A stretch of 64,000 nucleotides of DNA, taken from positions 496,001-560,000 of the forward strand of contig NWQR01000002.1 in NCBI GenBank assembly GCA_002798275.1. The letters run 5' to 3'. The notes beneath the pieces were generated by a model. The model did no database searches, was not told where the DNA came from, and worked only from the letters and a program-made list of their open reading frames with translations. Every line of letters begins with the position of its first letter. Positions within the stretch are counted from its first letter, which is position 1. The position numbers were made by a program, and so were the translations under genes. Source of the stretch: Lysobacteraceae bacterium NML08-0793 (GTDB lineage Bacteria > Pseudomonadota > Gammaproteobacteria > Xanthomonadales > Xanthomonadaceae). Of this stretch, positions 19,317 to 27,862 are shown in pieces.

Positions 19317-20542
19317 GTGCCGCGCAGAACATGCTGATGCGCTTGCTCAAGCGCGCCGAGAAAGCCCGGCTGCGTGCTGCTGACAAGCCGGTATCTTTTT
19401 CCATGAGCAGCAAGCGCGATGCCCCCGAATACCAAGCCCAGCGCACATGGCCCGAGCGCGAAGCCTTCCACGCCCAGATGGCCTTGGCCGAACGCGCTGG
19501 CGCAATCACGATCCAGCGCGCCCGTTATCGGGGCGAGGGGCAGGATATTGAACGCATCACCGTGACTGACCTCACTGCCTTGGCCGCACATCTGGGCGTG
19601 AAGCTACAGCAAACCCGCGTATCGGAGGCCGAAGCCGTACTGGCGCCGTGGCGTGCGCGCTTCCCAGTGCTCGAGGACGTACTGGCCGCCTGGCAGGCCG
19701 GACGCCGGGTGCGCGGCCACACGGCGGAAGCGGCTCGCGCAATCGCCGATGCCGCGCTGGTGGTCGATGCCTGCCAGCAAGACCTCATGCGCGAGCGCAG
19801 CCTGCGACGCGAGAGCGCACGCCTGTTCGCCGGACAGGCCAACGCCAGCAAGCGGATCGAACAACTCACTTCTTGGTTGGATTTAATCAGCAGTGGACAC
19901 TTGAAGGCCGATGGCACCTTGGAGGATGTCCATGTCTGGGCAGCGCTGGGACTACGCAAGGAGCCGCTGCCACTGCTATTGGCAGGCAATGCCCAACTGC
20001 ATTTGGAGCAGGGCGAGCTGCCCTTGATTCGCCCATGGTTGGGAGTACCACCGGAAGCACTGCAGGCAGTACAAACCTCGGCACGTTGTGTACTCAGCAT
20101 CGAAAACCTCGCCAGCTTCCACGATGCCGCGCGGCTATCCGATACCGATACCCTGCTGCTTTACACCGGCGGCATGCCCTCGCCCGCTTGGCGGCGCGCC
20201 TATGCCTGCATCCTGCGCAGCCTGCCTGTCGATGCCCGCATCTATCACTGGGGCGATATTGACCAAGGCGGCTTTCGTATTGCTAGCGTGCTGGCGCACA
20301 GCGCCGCAGAAACTGGGCATCGCCTGCTGCCCTGGCAAATGTCCCCAGCCAATCTGCCTGCCAGTATCCGTACCCGCGCCAAACGCGCCGATCCAGCCAC
20401 GCTGGAGGCGATGTGCCATTGGGCCGAACGCACTGGCTGGCCGCAAATCGCGTACGGCTTGCAACAACAGCCCTTGATGTTGGAACAAGAGTTGCTGGAG
20501 GCCAGACTACCCGCCAGCCCTGAGCCACTATCCCCGGGCTGA
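19313..20542 (+). CDS. jetD: Wadjet nuclease subunit JetD (DUF3322-DUF2220, Toprim)
   Basis: JetD is the topoisomerase VI/Spo11-like nuclease that cleaves the circular DNA captured by JetABC. The 409-residue protein has a DUF3322-type N-terminal half (PEYQAQRTWPEREAFHAQM, RIEQLTSWLDLI) and a DUF2220-type C-terminal half: SIENLASFHDA (about 262-272), LLYTGGMPSPAWRRAY, and the Toprim motif YHWGDIDQGGFRI (about 309-321), whose Asp residues should bind metal. Its presence distinguishes a defence MksBEFG/Wadjet set from a housekeeping MksBEF condensin. It overlaps jetC by four bases; vapB follows 57 nt later with its own likely promoter. Confidence 0.93.
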   Translation: MSAAQNMLMRLLKRAEKARLRAADKPVSFSMSSKRDAPEYQAQRTWPEREAFHAQMALAERAGAITIQRARYRGEGQDIERITVTDLTALAAHLGVKLQQTRVSEAEAVLAPWRARFPVLEDVLAAWQAGRRVRGHTAEAARAIADAALVVDACQQDLMRERSLRRESARLFAGQANASKRIEQLTSWLDLISSGHLKADGTLEDVHVWAALGLRKEPLPLLLAGNAQLHLEQGELPLIRPWLGVPPEALQAVQTSARCVLSIENLASFHDAARLSDTDTLLLYTGGMPSPAWRRAYACILRSLPVDARIYHWGDIDQGGFRIASVLAHSAAETGHRLLPWQMSPANLPASIRTRAKRADPATLEAMCHWAERTGWPQIAYGLQQQPLMLEQELLEARLPASPEPLSPG

Positions 20543-20543
20543 A

Positions 20544-20586
20544 TTGACACAGCTAACAGTGTGTATAAAACTCAAAATACATACAC
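20544..20586 (+). promoter_or_regulatory. Probable vapBC promoter and operator
   Basis: TTGACA at 20544-20549 is a consensus -35 element and TATAAA at 20564-20569 a -10-like element, though the 14-nt spacing is short. The inverted repeat GTGTAT (20561-20566) / ATACAC (20581-20586), separated by 14 nt, overlaps the -10 and is placed as expected for an autoregulatory site of a VapB antitoxin. Confidence 0.5.
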
Positions 20587-20599
20587 ATCAAGCATGTTC

Positions 20600-20926
20600 A
20601 TGCGCACCAATATCGACATCAACGACGAATTGCTCGCCAAGGCCATGCAGGCCGGCCCCTTCCGCACCAAGAAAGAAGCCGTGGAAGCAGGATTGGCGCT
20701 TTTGGCGCGTCAGGCTGCCTATCGCGAGATTCTCAAATGGGAGGGCAAGCTCAAATGGGAAGGCGACGAGTCCATTGACTGGACGCAACAGGCCACCATG
20801 AAGGAGGCCCCTAGGGTGCAGGAGACTGCCAGCGACTATGGCAGCAAGCGCGGCAAAACTGCCGCAGCAAGCAAACGCACCAGCAAGCGCAGCAGCCCAA
20901 AGGCCACAAGCCGTGCTAGTCGTTGA
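20600..20926 (+). CDS. vapB: VapB-family antitoxin with long basic tail
   Basis: 108 residues. The first 60 or so match VapB (DUF2191) antitoxins: MRTNIDINDELLAKAM, then RTKKEAVEAGLALLAR, which form a ribbon-helix-helix-like DNA-binding dimer; the segment YREILKWEGKLKWEGD would wrap the toxin. After residue 70 comes an atypical Lys/Arg/Ser/Ala-rich tail (GSKRGKTAAASKRTSKRSS and on) of about 35 residues, longer than common VapB proteins. ATG at 20594 is an alternative start. The gene's last 14 nt overlap vapC. Confidence 0.85.
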   Translation: MRTNIDINDELLAKAMQAGPFRTKKEAVEAGLALLARQAAYREILKWEGKLKWEGDESIDWTQQATMKEAPRVQETASDYGSKRGKTAAASKRTSKRSSPKATSRASR

Positions 20927-21314
20927 TTCCAGCGTCTGGATCGACTTCTTCAATGGCCGTGATACCGCCGGGCGGCTGGAGCTTCGCCGCCTGCTCGATG
21001 ACGGCCACACCCGTCTGGTCGTGCCCGATCTGGTGCTTTATGAAGTCTTGCGCGGCTTTCGTGATGAGCGCGCCATGCGCCAGGCCAAAAGGTTGCTGCA
21101 AACCTTGAGCGTGGAGTCTTGCGGCGGCGAGGAAATCGTGCTGGCTGCTGCCGAGCACTACCGTCAACTACGCAGCCGTGGCATCACCATTCGCAGCGCC
21201 GTCGATGTTCTGGTCGCTGCCTTCTGCATCGAAAACAATTATCTGTTGCTGCACAGTGACCGCGACTATGACGCACTGGCTGTATATCGCGGCCTGCGTG
21301 TTTGGGGGTATTGA
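20913..21314 (+). CDS. vapC: VapC-family PIN-domain toxin ribonuclease
   Basis: 133 residues with the PIN fold: LVVDSSVWIDFFNG at the N-terminus (Asp5), PDLVLYEVLRGFR (Glu44), RSAVDVLVAA (Asp98) and HSDRDYD (Asp116/118), so the full acidic metal-binding set is present and the toxin looks active. VapC toxins cut specific RNAs, often initiator tRNA or rRNA. The GTG at 20913 lies inside the vapB 3' end, a common arrangement that keeps the toxin below the antitoxin. The pair directly follows the jet operon. Confidence 0.92.
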   Translation: MLVVDSSVWIDFFNGRDTAGRLELRRLLDDGHTRLVVPDLVLYEVLRGFRDERAMRQAKRLLQTLSVESCGGEEIVLAAAEHYRQLRSRGITIRSAVDVLVAAFCIENNYLLLHSDRDYDALAVYRGLRVWGY

Positions 21315-21423
21315 TGAATCACCACGGCCATTCCCGCACCCTAGCGCATTACATCGGCAACACGGCGGCTGCCCCAAGCACTGCCGGAAAGGCAAGCGCC
21401 GACAAAAATCTTCCTTACCAAAA

Positions 21424-21450
21424 AAACAGCCCGGGTTTGCCGGGCTGTTT
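21424..21450. terminator. Bidirectional intrinsic terminator between vapC and prpC
   Basis: Perfect 11-bp stem AAACAGCCCGG/CCGGGCTGTTT with a 5-nt loop. A run of A on the left gives a U tract for prpC transcripts; the right side has TTT for vapC transcripts. Confidence 0.85.
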
Positions 21451-21474
21451 GCATTGCTGTGAATCAAGCGGCCA

Positions 21475-22647
21475 TTAACGCTTGGCCAGCGGCACGAAGG
21501 CGCGGTCTTCGGGGCCGGTGTAGTTGGCGCTGGGGCGGATGATTTTGCCGTCCTGGCGCTGTTCAATGACATGCGCGCTCCAGCCTGCGGTGCGGGCGAT
21601 GACGAACAGCGGGGTGAACATCGGCGTCGGCACGCCCATCATGTGATAGCTCGATGCGCTGTACCAGTCGAGGTTCGGAAACATCTTCTTGGTGTCCATC
21701 ATCAGCGTTTCAATGCGCTCGGACACATCGAACAGCAGGGTGTTGCCGCCGTCCTTGCAGAGCTTTTTGCTGAGCTTTTTGATGATCGGATTGCGTGGGT
21801 CGCCGATGGTATAGACCGGGTGACCAAAGCCGATGATGATTTCCTTCTTCTCCATGCGCGCGCGGATATCGGCCTCGGCCTCGTCGGCGCTGCCATAGCG
21901 GGCGATGATGTCCATGGCGACTTCGTTGGCGCCGCCGTGCTTGGGGCCGCGCAGGGCGCCAATCGCGCCGGTGATGCAGGAATACATGTCCGAGCCAGTG
22001 CCAGCAATCACGCGCGCGGTGAAGGTGCTGGCATTGAACTCGTGCTCGGCGTAGAGAATCAACGACTTGTCCAGCGCCTCGGCATGCAGCGCGCTGGGCG
22101 GCTCGCCGTGCAAAAGATGCAGGAAGTGCGCAGCGATCGAATCATCATCGGTTTCCACCTCGATGCGGCGGCCATTGCGGGTGAAGTGCCACCAGTACAA
22201 CAGCATCGAGCCGAAGCTCGCCATCAGGCGATCCGCGATATCGCGGGCTTCGGCCTCCGGGTGGCCGTCGCGCTCGGGCAGCACCGTGCCCAGCACCGAG
22301 CAGCCGGTACGCATCACGTCCATCGGGTGAGCATTGGCGGGCACCAGCTCCAGCGCCTCCTGCACGATCGCGGGCAAGCCGCGCAGGCGCTTCAGTTTGG
22401 TTTTGTAGGCAGCCAGTTGCGCGGCGGTCGGCAAGCTGCCGTGCACCAGCAGGTGCGCGACTTCTTCAAACGTGGCCTTGGTGGCGAGATCGTGGATGTC
22501 ATAGCCGCGATAGTGCAGGTCATTGCCGCTGCGACCGACGGTGCACAGCGCGGTATTGCCTGCGGCCGTGCCGGAGAGCGCCACCGACTTTTTCACCCTG
22601 GGGGCTGCCGGGGCTGCGGTTTCGGGAGTGGTTTTTTTCTTGCTCAT
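21475..22647 (-). CDS. prpC: 2-methylcitrate synthase PrpC
   Basis: Condenses propionyl-CoA with oxaloacetate to 2-methylcitrate. The 390-residue protein is a citrate-synthase family member with [12 protein letters not shown] near the N-terminus, [19 protein letters not shown] (catalytic His in HEFNAS), [13 protein letters not shown] (second His) and [17 protein letters not shown] start at the ATG at 22647, with GGAG 7 nt upstream; the frame is open further upstream but overlaps prpB. It follows prpB by 13 nt and would normally run on into acnD; here the jet and vap genes intervene on the other strand. Confidence 0.95.
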   Translation of the reverse strand: MSKKKTTPETAAPAAPRVKKSVALSGTAAGNTALCTVGRSGNDLHYRGYDIHDLATKATFEEVAHLLVHGSLPTAAQLAAYKTKLKRLRGLPAIVQEALELVPANAHPMDVMRTGCSVLGTVLPERDGHPEAEARDIADRLMASFGSMLLYWWHFTRNGRRIEVETDDDSIAAHFLHLLHGEPPSALHAEALDKSLILYAEHEFNASTFTARVIAGTGSDMYSCITGAIGALRGPKHGGANEVAMDIIARYGSADEAEADIRARMEKKEIIIGFGHPVYTIGDPRNPIIKKLSKKLCKDGGNTLLFDVSERIETLMMDTKKMFPNLDWYSASSYHMMGVPTPMFTPLFVIARTAGWSAHVIEQRQDGKIIRPSANYTGPEDRAFVPLAKR

Positions 22648-22660
22648 GGCAGGGCTCCAG

Positions 22661-23551
22661 TCAGGATTTGGATTTGGAGAAAAGCGCGTCGAGCTTTTGC
22701 TCGAAGGCGTGATAGCCGATGCGCTCATACAGTTCTTCACGGGTTTGCATGCTGTCCAGCACCGCCGCCTGCGTACCATCGCGGCGCACCGCCTGATACA
22801 CCGCCTCGGCAGCCTTGTTCATGGCGCGGAAGGCCGACAGCGGAAACAGCTGGATCGCCACGCCCACCGAGGCCAATTCATCGCGGGTGAACAACGGGGT
22901 TTTGCCGAACTCGGTGATATTGGCCAGCACCGGCACGTTTACCGCATCGACAAAGCGCTTGTACGTGCCCAAGTCGTAGGCGGCCTCGGCAAAAATGCCG
23001 TCGGCCCCGGCCTCCACACAGGCGATGGCGCGCTCGATGGCCGCATCCACACCGTCCACGGCAATCGCATCGGTACGGGCAATCAGAAAGAAGTCCGGGT
23101 CGGTTTTGGCATCGGCGGCCGCCTTGACGCGATCGACCATTTCCCCGGTGCTGACGATTTCCTTGCCGGGGCGATGGCCGCAGCGCTTGGCGCCGACCTG
23201 GTCTTCAATATGGCAGGCCGCTGCGCCCGCCTTGATCAGCGATTTCACCGTGCGCTCGATATTGAATGCCGAGGCGCCAAAGCCGGTGTCGATATCCACC
23301 ATCAAGGGCAGATCACAGACATCGGTGATGCGGCGGGTGTCGATCAGCACGTCTTCCAGCGTGTTGATACCCAAATCCGGCAGACCCAGCGAGCCGGCCG
23401 CGACACCGCCGCCAGAAAGATAGATCGCCTTGTAGCCGGCGCGCTTGGCCAGCAGCGCGTGATTGGCATTGATCGCGCCGATCACCTGCAACGGCGACTC
23501 GGCGGCCAGTGCGGCGCGGAATTTGGCGCCCGCAGAACCTGTTGAACTCAT
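22661..23551 (-). CDS. prpB: 2-methylisocitrate lyase PrpB
   Basis: Splits 2-methylisocitrate into pyruvate and succinate, the last step of the methylcitrate cycle. The 296-residue protein has the isocitrate-lyase superfamily barrel with [10 protein letters not shown] (metal-binding Asp) and the signature [12 protein letters not shown] with the catalytic Cys, plus [14 protein letters not shown] lies 7 nt before the ATG. It is the first prp gene on this strand; no PrpR or other regulator is adjacent. rluA starts upstream on the same strand and ends 28 nt before this start. Confidence 0.96.
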   Translation of the reverse strand: MSSTGSAGAKFRAALAAESPLQVIGAINANHALLAKRAGYKAIYLSGGGVAAGSLGLPDLGINTLEDVLIDTRRITDVCDLPLMVDIDTGFGASAFNIERTVKSLIKAGAAACHIEDQVGAKRCGHRPGKEIVSTGEMVDRVKAAADAKTDPDFFLIARTDAIAVDGVDAAIERAIACVEAGADGIFAEAAYDLGTYKRFVDAVNVPVLANITEFGKTPLFTRDELASVGVAIQLFPLSAFRAMNKAAEAVYQAVRRDGTQAAVLDSMQTREELYERIGYHAFEQKLDALFSKSKS

Positions 23552-23579
23552 GGCAACTCCTGCGTTGAAAGCAGTCATT

Positions 23580-24206
23580 CTAAAACGGCGCCGCAGATTC
23601 AAACAGCATCGACATCCCGGTTTCGGGATGTCGAAAAGCCAAGCTCACCGCATGCAGGCAAACCCGTGTATCGGGTGCCGCGCCGTAAAAATCATCCCCC
23701 ACAATCGGATGCCCAAGACTCAACAAATGCACCCGCAACTGGTGGCTGCGCCCGGTAACCGGCTCCAATGCAAGTCGTGTCTGCCCCCTGTCTGCATCCC
23801 GCGCCAATACCTGCCAACGGGTGCGTGAAGGTTTGCCAAGCTCAAAATCCACTTTCTGCCGTGGACGATTTGGCCAATCGCAAATCAATGGCAGGTCGAT
23901 TTCGCCCGCATCCGACTCAACTAAACCTTCCACCAGCGCCTGATAACGCTTCTGTACCTGCCGCTTTTCAAACTGTATCGACAATGCCCGATGCGCTGCC
24001 TTGCCGCGCGCCAACACCAAAAGCCCACTGGTCACCTGATCCAGCCGATGTACGACAAGCGCATCTGGGCAATCCCACTGTACCCGCGTTATCAGGCAAT
24101 CCTGATGCTCAGGCAAGCGCCCTGGCACACTTAAAAGTCCGGCGGGTTTTTCCACCACCAGCAAGGCGTTATCGGCATGGTGGATGGTAATGTCGGCAAC
24201 TGGCAT
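23580..24206 (-). CDS. rluA: RluA-family dual-specificity rRNA/tRNA pseudouridine synthase
   Basis: 208 residues without an S4 domain, close to E. coli RluA in length and sequence: [16 protein letters not shown], the catalytic [10 protein letters not shown] (Asp), [16 protein letters not shown] and [18 protein letters not shown]. RluA isomerises uridines in 23S rRNA (position 746) and in some tRNA anticodon arms (position 32). I start at [12 protein letters not shown] (ATG 24206); the frame upstream is not conserved. No strong ribosome binding site is seen. It precedes prpB on the same strand and diverges from the lipoprotein gene. Confidence 0.92.
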   Translation of the reverse strand: MPVADITIHHADNALLVVEKPAGLLSVPGRLPEHQDCLITRVQWDCPDALVVHRLDQVTSGLLVLARGKAAHRALSIQFEKRQVQKRYQALVEGLVESDAGEIDLPLICDWPNRPRQKVDFELGKPSRTRWQVLARDADRGQTRLALEPVTGRSHQLRVHLLSLGHPIVGDDFYGAAPDTRVCLHAVSLAFRHPETGMSMLFESAAPF

Positions 24207-24319
24207 GGGGCAGGCAACGGTGAGGAGCCGCCACGATACTGCATTGCGCAAGCGGGCATTGCTCTTTCTGGCAGAAAGCGTGCTAAAACAGGCTCCCCTC
24301 ACTTGTTGGAAGATGTTGC

Positions 24320-24907
24320 ATGCGTTATCTCACGGCCATTTTTGCGCTCGGCTTGCTCGGCTGCAATCAAGCAAGCGATGCACAAGCACAAGTCAGAGAC
24401 CATCAAGCCCAAGGCAATCTTGAATCCAGACATACCCTTGGCTGCATCACACTTGCCGAGGCCAAAAACCAATACACCCCGGCAGATTTGTTCTCATCTG
24501 CCGCTGCCTGCGTGCAAGCAAACAAACCCGAGCAAGTGGCTGATTTGTATATCCTTGCCCGCAGCTATGGCAGCTTCGATGCCAAGCGGGTCAGCGACCA
24601 AAGCGCGCATCAGGCCGTACTGGTACTGCAAATGCAGGCTTTTGCTGGCATGTCCGAAGAATTCAACAAGCAAGTATCAGAAACGCTGAAAACCAAGACA
24701 AACGACCCAGCCGAGCACAGCCGCATCTGTCGCCAAATCAAACAGCTGGGCGCACCGGCCTACCATCCCAGCTATATGCTGCAACATGGTATGGGCGCAT
24801 TTCTCTCTGACGAGGGCACTTCCAAAGCACTAGTCGAAAACTTCAATGCCGAAACCGCCTGGAATGAAGTGCTGGCCTCCAGCCTTAGATGCAGTACCGA
24901 AGGCTGA
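24320..24907 (+). CDS. Putative lipoprotein, unknown
   Basis: 195 residues with a short signal sequence and lipobox: MRYLTAIFALGLLGCNQ, Cys15 as the lipid anchor. After it comes a soluble helical domain with TPADLFSSAAACVQANKPEQ, ADLYILARSYGSFDAKRV and a Cys-containing end (HSRICRQI, SSLRCSTEG), so one or two disulfides are possible in the periplasm. The repeated helix pattern resembles Sel1/TPR-like proteins but no repeat is clear. It stands 8 nt before the DUF6896-like gene. Function unknown. Confidence 0.75.
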   Translation: MRYLTAIFALGLLGCNQASDAQAQVRDHQAQGNLESRHTLGCITLAEAKNQYTPADLFSSAAACVQANKPEQVADLYILARSYGSFDAKRVSDQSAHQAVLVLQMQAFAGMSEEFNKQVSETLKTKTNDPAEHSRICRQIKQLGAPAYHPSYMLQHGMGAFLSDEGTSKALVENFNAETAWNEVLASSLRCSTEG

Positions 24908-24915
24908 AACACCGC

Positions 24916-25305
24916 ATGCATCCTGCGCTCGCCCGCCTGTTGCATGACTATCGCGCTGCCGTGCAACAGGCGCTTGGGCTGATGGAAAAATCCGGCATCG
25001 CACTGCCTGCCAGCAACCAAGAGTGGCTGGCAGGCCCTGTCCCCGAACATGGCCTGCTGCAAGGCGGCATCAGGTATTTCAAACATGGCTATGGTTGCAG
25101 CGTGCAGCTGCCAGAGGGCACCGTGGACTTTGATTTTGGCGAGCAGGGCCAGACAAACGGTGTCAGCCCCGGCGCGTTGCTGCACTATGCCGGTAGCAAG
25201 CTCTCCGCCTACGGGTTTGATGACGAAACCGAATTCCTAGCCTGTTTTGAGCAGGCTCTCGCCCAAGGCGAGCTGCATGACTCGGGTTATCTGCTTTATT
25301 ACTGA
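24916..25305 (+). CDS. DUF6896-like protein
   Basis: 129 residues: an N-terminal helix (ALARLLHDYRAAVQQALGLM), then a beta-rich part with GGIRYFKHGYGCSVQLPEG and TVDFDFGEQGQTNGVSPG, and a C-terminal helix after LHYAGSKLSAYGFDDE. The order 'helix, glycine-rich strand pair, VDFDFG' resembles proteins labelled DUF6896, many of which sit near contact-toxin or immunity genes; I recall this family only generally. I use the ATG at 24916 because the longer start overlaps the lipoprotein stop. No signal peptide, so cytoplasmic. Convergent with the NTF2-fold gene. Confidence 0.6.
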   Translation: MHPALARLLHDYRAAVQQALGLMEKSGIALPASNQEWLAGPVPEHGLLQGGIRYFKHGYGCSVQLPEGTVDFDFGEQGQTNGVSPGALLHYAGSKLSAYGFDDETEFLACFEQALAQGELHDSGYLLYY

Positions 25306-25431
25306 CTGAAAGCAGCCGTCGTTATTGCCTGCCTTCCATCAAATGACTGACATAGCGGCTCATACCGCTTGGCACATGCAGGAACTGTACGCCCGGGTTG
25401 ATTCGTTTCTACCGGAAAACAAAGGCCGCGC

Positions 25432-25839
25432 TTATAGCGCCTGCTTTTCCCATTTTTCGCGCTTGCGCTGGCGGCTATCTATGCGCCACATCCCATCTTC
25501 TTGCCGAATCATCAAGAAGCGGTCTTGAAAGATATTTTCATTGGTGTGGATATAAGCCCTGCTTTTGGAGACTATCTCCACATCCACGATTTTGTGCTTG
25601 CCATAAGTACCCCCATCCATTCCAGACCAACTATATCGGTCTTGGTCGTGATGTTTTTCGGTGGCGTATTGCCGATAAAGCGCTTTGACTTTTTCGCTTA
25701 TCTCATCGGTAGATTCTTCGGAAAAATTGGCCTCGGCAAATTTCTCCCACGCCGCCATTGCCGCAAAAAACGCCAACAAATGCGCCTTGGCCTTGTCGAT
25801 ATCCGCAGCATCCACCATTGCCGCCGTCTTGCCGTTCAC
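25432..25839 (-). CDS. NTF2-fold immunity-like protein
   Basis: 135 residues. The pattern (N-terminal helices with AKAHLLAFFAAMAAWEKFA, then KALYRQYATEKHHDQDR, a strand with VDVEIVSKSRAYIHT and the closing RFLMIRQEDGMWRIDSRQ) matches proteins named 'NTF2 fold immunity protein', thought to neutralise contact-delivered toxins. The start is GTG at 25839, which overlaps the upstream LRR gene's stop by four bases (GTGA) and has GGAGG 7 nt before it; the ATG at 25818 has no such signal. Last gene of the ygiB-ygiC-LRR run. No cognate toxin is visible, so the immunity role is unproven. Confidence 0.68.
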   Translation of the reverse strand: MNGKTAAMVDAADIDKAKAHLLAFFAAMAAWEKFAEANFSEESTDEISEKVKALYRQYATEKHHDQDRYSWSGMDGGTYGKHKIVDVEIVSKSRAYIHTNENIFQDRFLMIRQEDGMWRIDSRQRKREKWEKQAL

Positions 25840-26681
25840 TTGTAGCCCTCCAAAACCTTGGCCTTGATGGCTTGATATTTCCGCTCAAACTCGGCGATTT
25901 TTGGCTCGGCATTCTTGCTGCCTTTTGACCCCCTGCCCGAGCCTTTGCCAAGGAAGTACAGATTGTCAGAGCCGTCGAGCTTCATCGCCAGCTCGTGCCG
26001 GCTGCCCGGCACATCGGGGAAGTGAATCTCCCAAAAGGCGTATTCCTCCAGCGGGAAAGCGCTCCTGCCCAGATGGACTTCCTGCAGGTTTTCAAGCTGC
26101 AAGGCCGCTGCGAACATCGGGTAAGGGGCTTTGCAGCTCACATGGTGGGCGCAAAAAACTTCAAGCGCGGACAGCCCGGCCAAAAAATCAAAGCTGTCGA
26201 TGCTTTGCTTTGCATCTAGCGAGCCGTCAATGCTCAAGAAACGCAAACCGGTGAGGCCCGCAAGGGCAGAAAAATCCGTCACGCCGCGCAGGTATTCGAT
26301 ATACAGCGAACGCAGATGGGTGAGCTTGGCAAGTGGCGAGAGGTCGGAAAAGCCCGAAACCAGCGTCAATGCCAGCTCTTCCAGTTGGCCCAGCTCGCCC
26401 AGAAACGCGATGTCTTTTACCCGCGCCAGAATCAGATGCAATCGCTTCAACTGTGGAAGGCGCGCCAAGGCAGCAAGCTGCTCGCGGCTTGGCGAATGAA
26501 TTACCAGCTCTTCCAGCTCGGGCTGCTCGAAAATTGCCTGCCAGTTCTGCGTATCCTTGCGAAAGGCAATGGCTTTTATCGGCGTGCCACGATAATTGTC
26601 CGGGTCAAACACCGTCACAAAGCCGGGGCACAAAGTCATTTGCCAATACTTGTGCACGATTTGTGTCAGACGTTTCAGCAT
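25836..26681 (-). CDS. Leucine-rich-repeat-like cytoplasmic protein
   Basis: 281 residues. Residues about 55-185 hold irregular LRR units: LEELVIHSPSREQLAALARL, PQLKRLHLILARVKDIAFL, GQLEELALTLVSGFSDLSPL, THLRSLYIEYLRGVTDFSAL, TGLRFLSIDG. The C-terminal part has a Gly/Ser/Lys-rich stretch (GKGSGRGSKGSKNAEPK) and a basic helix. No signal peptide. The ATG overlaps the ygiC stop by one base (TGATG), and the gene overlaps the NTF2-fold gene downstream. LRRs usually bind other proteins; the partner here is unknown. The frame upstream of 26681 runs into ygiC and is shadow. Confidence 0.78.
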   Translation of the reverse strand: MLKRLTQIVHKYWQMTLCPGFVTVFDPDNYRGTPIKAIAFRKDTQNWQAIFEQPELEELVIHSPSREQLAALARLPQLKRLHLILARVKDIAFLGELGQLEELALTLVSGFSDLSPLAKLTHLRSLYIEYLRGVTDFSALAGLTGLRFLSIDGSLDAKQSIDSFDFLAGLSALEVFCAHHVSCKAPYPMFAAALQLENLQEVHLGRSAFPLEEYAFWEIHFPDVPGSRHELAMKLDGSDNLYFLGKGSGRGSKGSKNAEPKIAEFERKYQAIKAKVLEGYK

Positions 26682-27862
26682 CAAGCCACCAACACGCCGC
26701 CGGTATCTTCCAGAATCACATGCGGAATAAAGCGCGCGCTGTCGCGGGTGATGCGACTGCGGTCGGCGCGCAGACCAAGGCCGCAGGGGCGGTCGCCCAC
26801 CACCCAGCTGCCCAGCACCACATGCTCGCCGTTGAACTCGGCCAGCGGGTGGAAAGCCTGGCGAATGCACGCGCCCATGTAAGGGCCTGGGGCGGATTCT
26901 TCGCGGCCATCAGGCAGACAGATGCGGATATTGGCACCCTCGCGGGAATACAGTGGTTTCACCACCCAGCCAGGTGCAGGTGTCTGCGTGCTATCGACAA
27001 ACTCGGCCATCAGCAGATTGGGATGCCCCGCATGTCGCTCCCACAGTAGCGGCAGGATGCCCTTGTTGCTCAGCACTGCCTTCCAGGCCGGCTCCAGCAG
27101 TTGCATCCCGGCCGTCGGCAAATACTGACCAAACGGCTCGCGCATCAGGTCTTCCAGCGGATAGAGCTTGGCCAGTGTGCCGATGGCGTTGTCGGCCAAA
27201 TCGGTATAGCGGCCATCGGCGGTAATGCCGATGTCTTCCATCGCCAAATGGCTGCATTCAATCCCGGCCTGCACGGCGCAGTCGCGCAGGTAGTCGATGG
27301 TGCCTTGGTCTTCGCTGCTCGAGCGCACTGCTGCAAAGTACAGCGGCCGTTGCAGGCGTTTGGCAATCAGGCTGAAGGCTTCCACTAGGCTTTCGTAAAT
27401 CGAGTTGTACTGGTCGGCCATCAACGGAAAGGTGCCGCGCTGCTGCATGTCATCGAGCCATTGCCACTGGAAAAACGCCGCCTCGAACAACGAGGTGGGC
27501 GTGTCGTAGTTCAGCTCTAGGAGCTTCGCAGGCCCGCTGCCGTCATAAGCAAAATCCATCCGTCCGTAGAGATGTGGCTCTTGATTGCGCCAGCTTTCTA
27601 GTATCCAGTTCCAGTAGGCTTCCGGAATATCCAGCTGACGCAGCAGGCGCTCGTTGCTGACGATATCGCCCACCATGTCCAGCACCATATCGTGCAATTC
27701 TTCGGTGGGCGCTTCGATATCGTTTTCTATTTGTTCAAGGCTGAAGGCATAGCAATGGCTTTCATCCCAGTACGGCGCACCGTCGATGGTATGAAAATCG
27801 AAACCTGCGGCTTCGGCCTTCTGCTTCCAGTCCGCACGCGGCTCAAGGTCGATACGGCGCAT
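26681..27862 (-). CDS. ygiC: Glutathionylspermidine-synthase-family ATP-grasp protein (YgiC-like)
   Basis: 393 residues with the preATP-grasp and ATP-grasp layout of the GspS C-terminal family: YWDESHCYAFSLEQI, LYGRMDFAYDGSGPAKLLELNYDTPTS (read as one stretch of the active region), WVVKPLYSREGANI and LGSWVVGDRPCGLGLRAD. YgiC/YjfC proteins resemble the synthetase half of glutathionylspermidine synthase but their real substrate is unsettled; amide-bond formation using ATP is the likely chemistry. Coupled by TGATG to ygiB upstream and to the LRR gene downstream. The pairing with ygiB supports the YgiC assignment. Confidence 0.88.
   Translation of the reverse strand: MRRIDLEPRADWKQKAEAAGFDFHTIDGAPYWDESHCYAFSLEQIENDIEAPTEELHDMVLDMVGDIVSNERLLRQLDIPEAYWNWILESWRNQEPHLYGRMDFAYDGSGPAKLLELNYDTPTSLFEAAFFQWQWLDDMQQRGTFPLMADQYNSIYESLVEAFSLIAKRLQRPLYFAAVRSSSEDQGTIDYLRDCAVQAGIECSHLAMEDIGITADGRYTDLADNAIGTLAKLYPLEDLMREPFGQYLPTAGMQLLEPAWKAVLSNKGILPLLWERHAGHPNLLMAEFVDSTQTPAPGWVVKPLYSREGANIRICLPDGREESAPGPYMGACIRQAFHPLAEFNGEHVVLGSWVVGDRPCGLGLRADRSRITRDSARFIPHVILEDTGGVLVA

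Noticed and set aside
13818-20542. The jet genes as a housekeeping MksBEF condensin
   Set aside because: The fourth gene with DUF3322/DUF2220 and Toprim motifs is the nuclease of the defence form.
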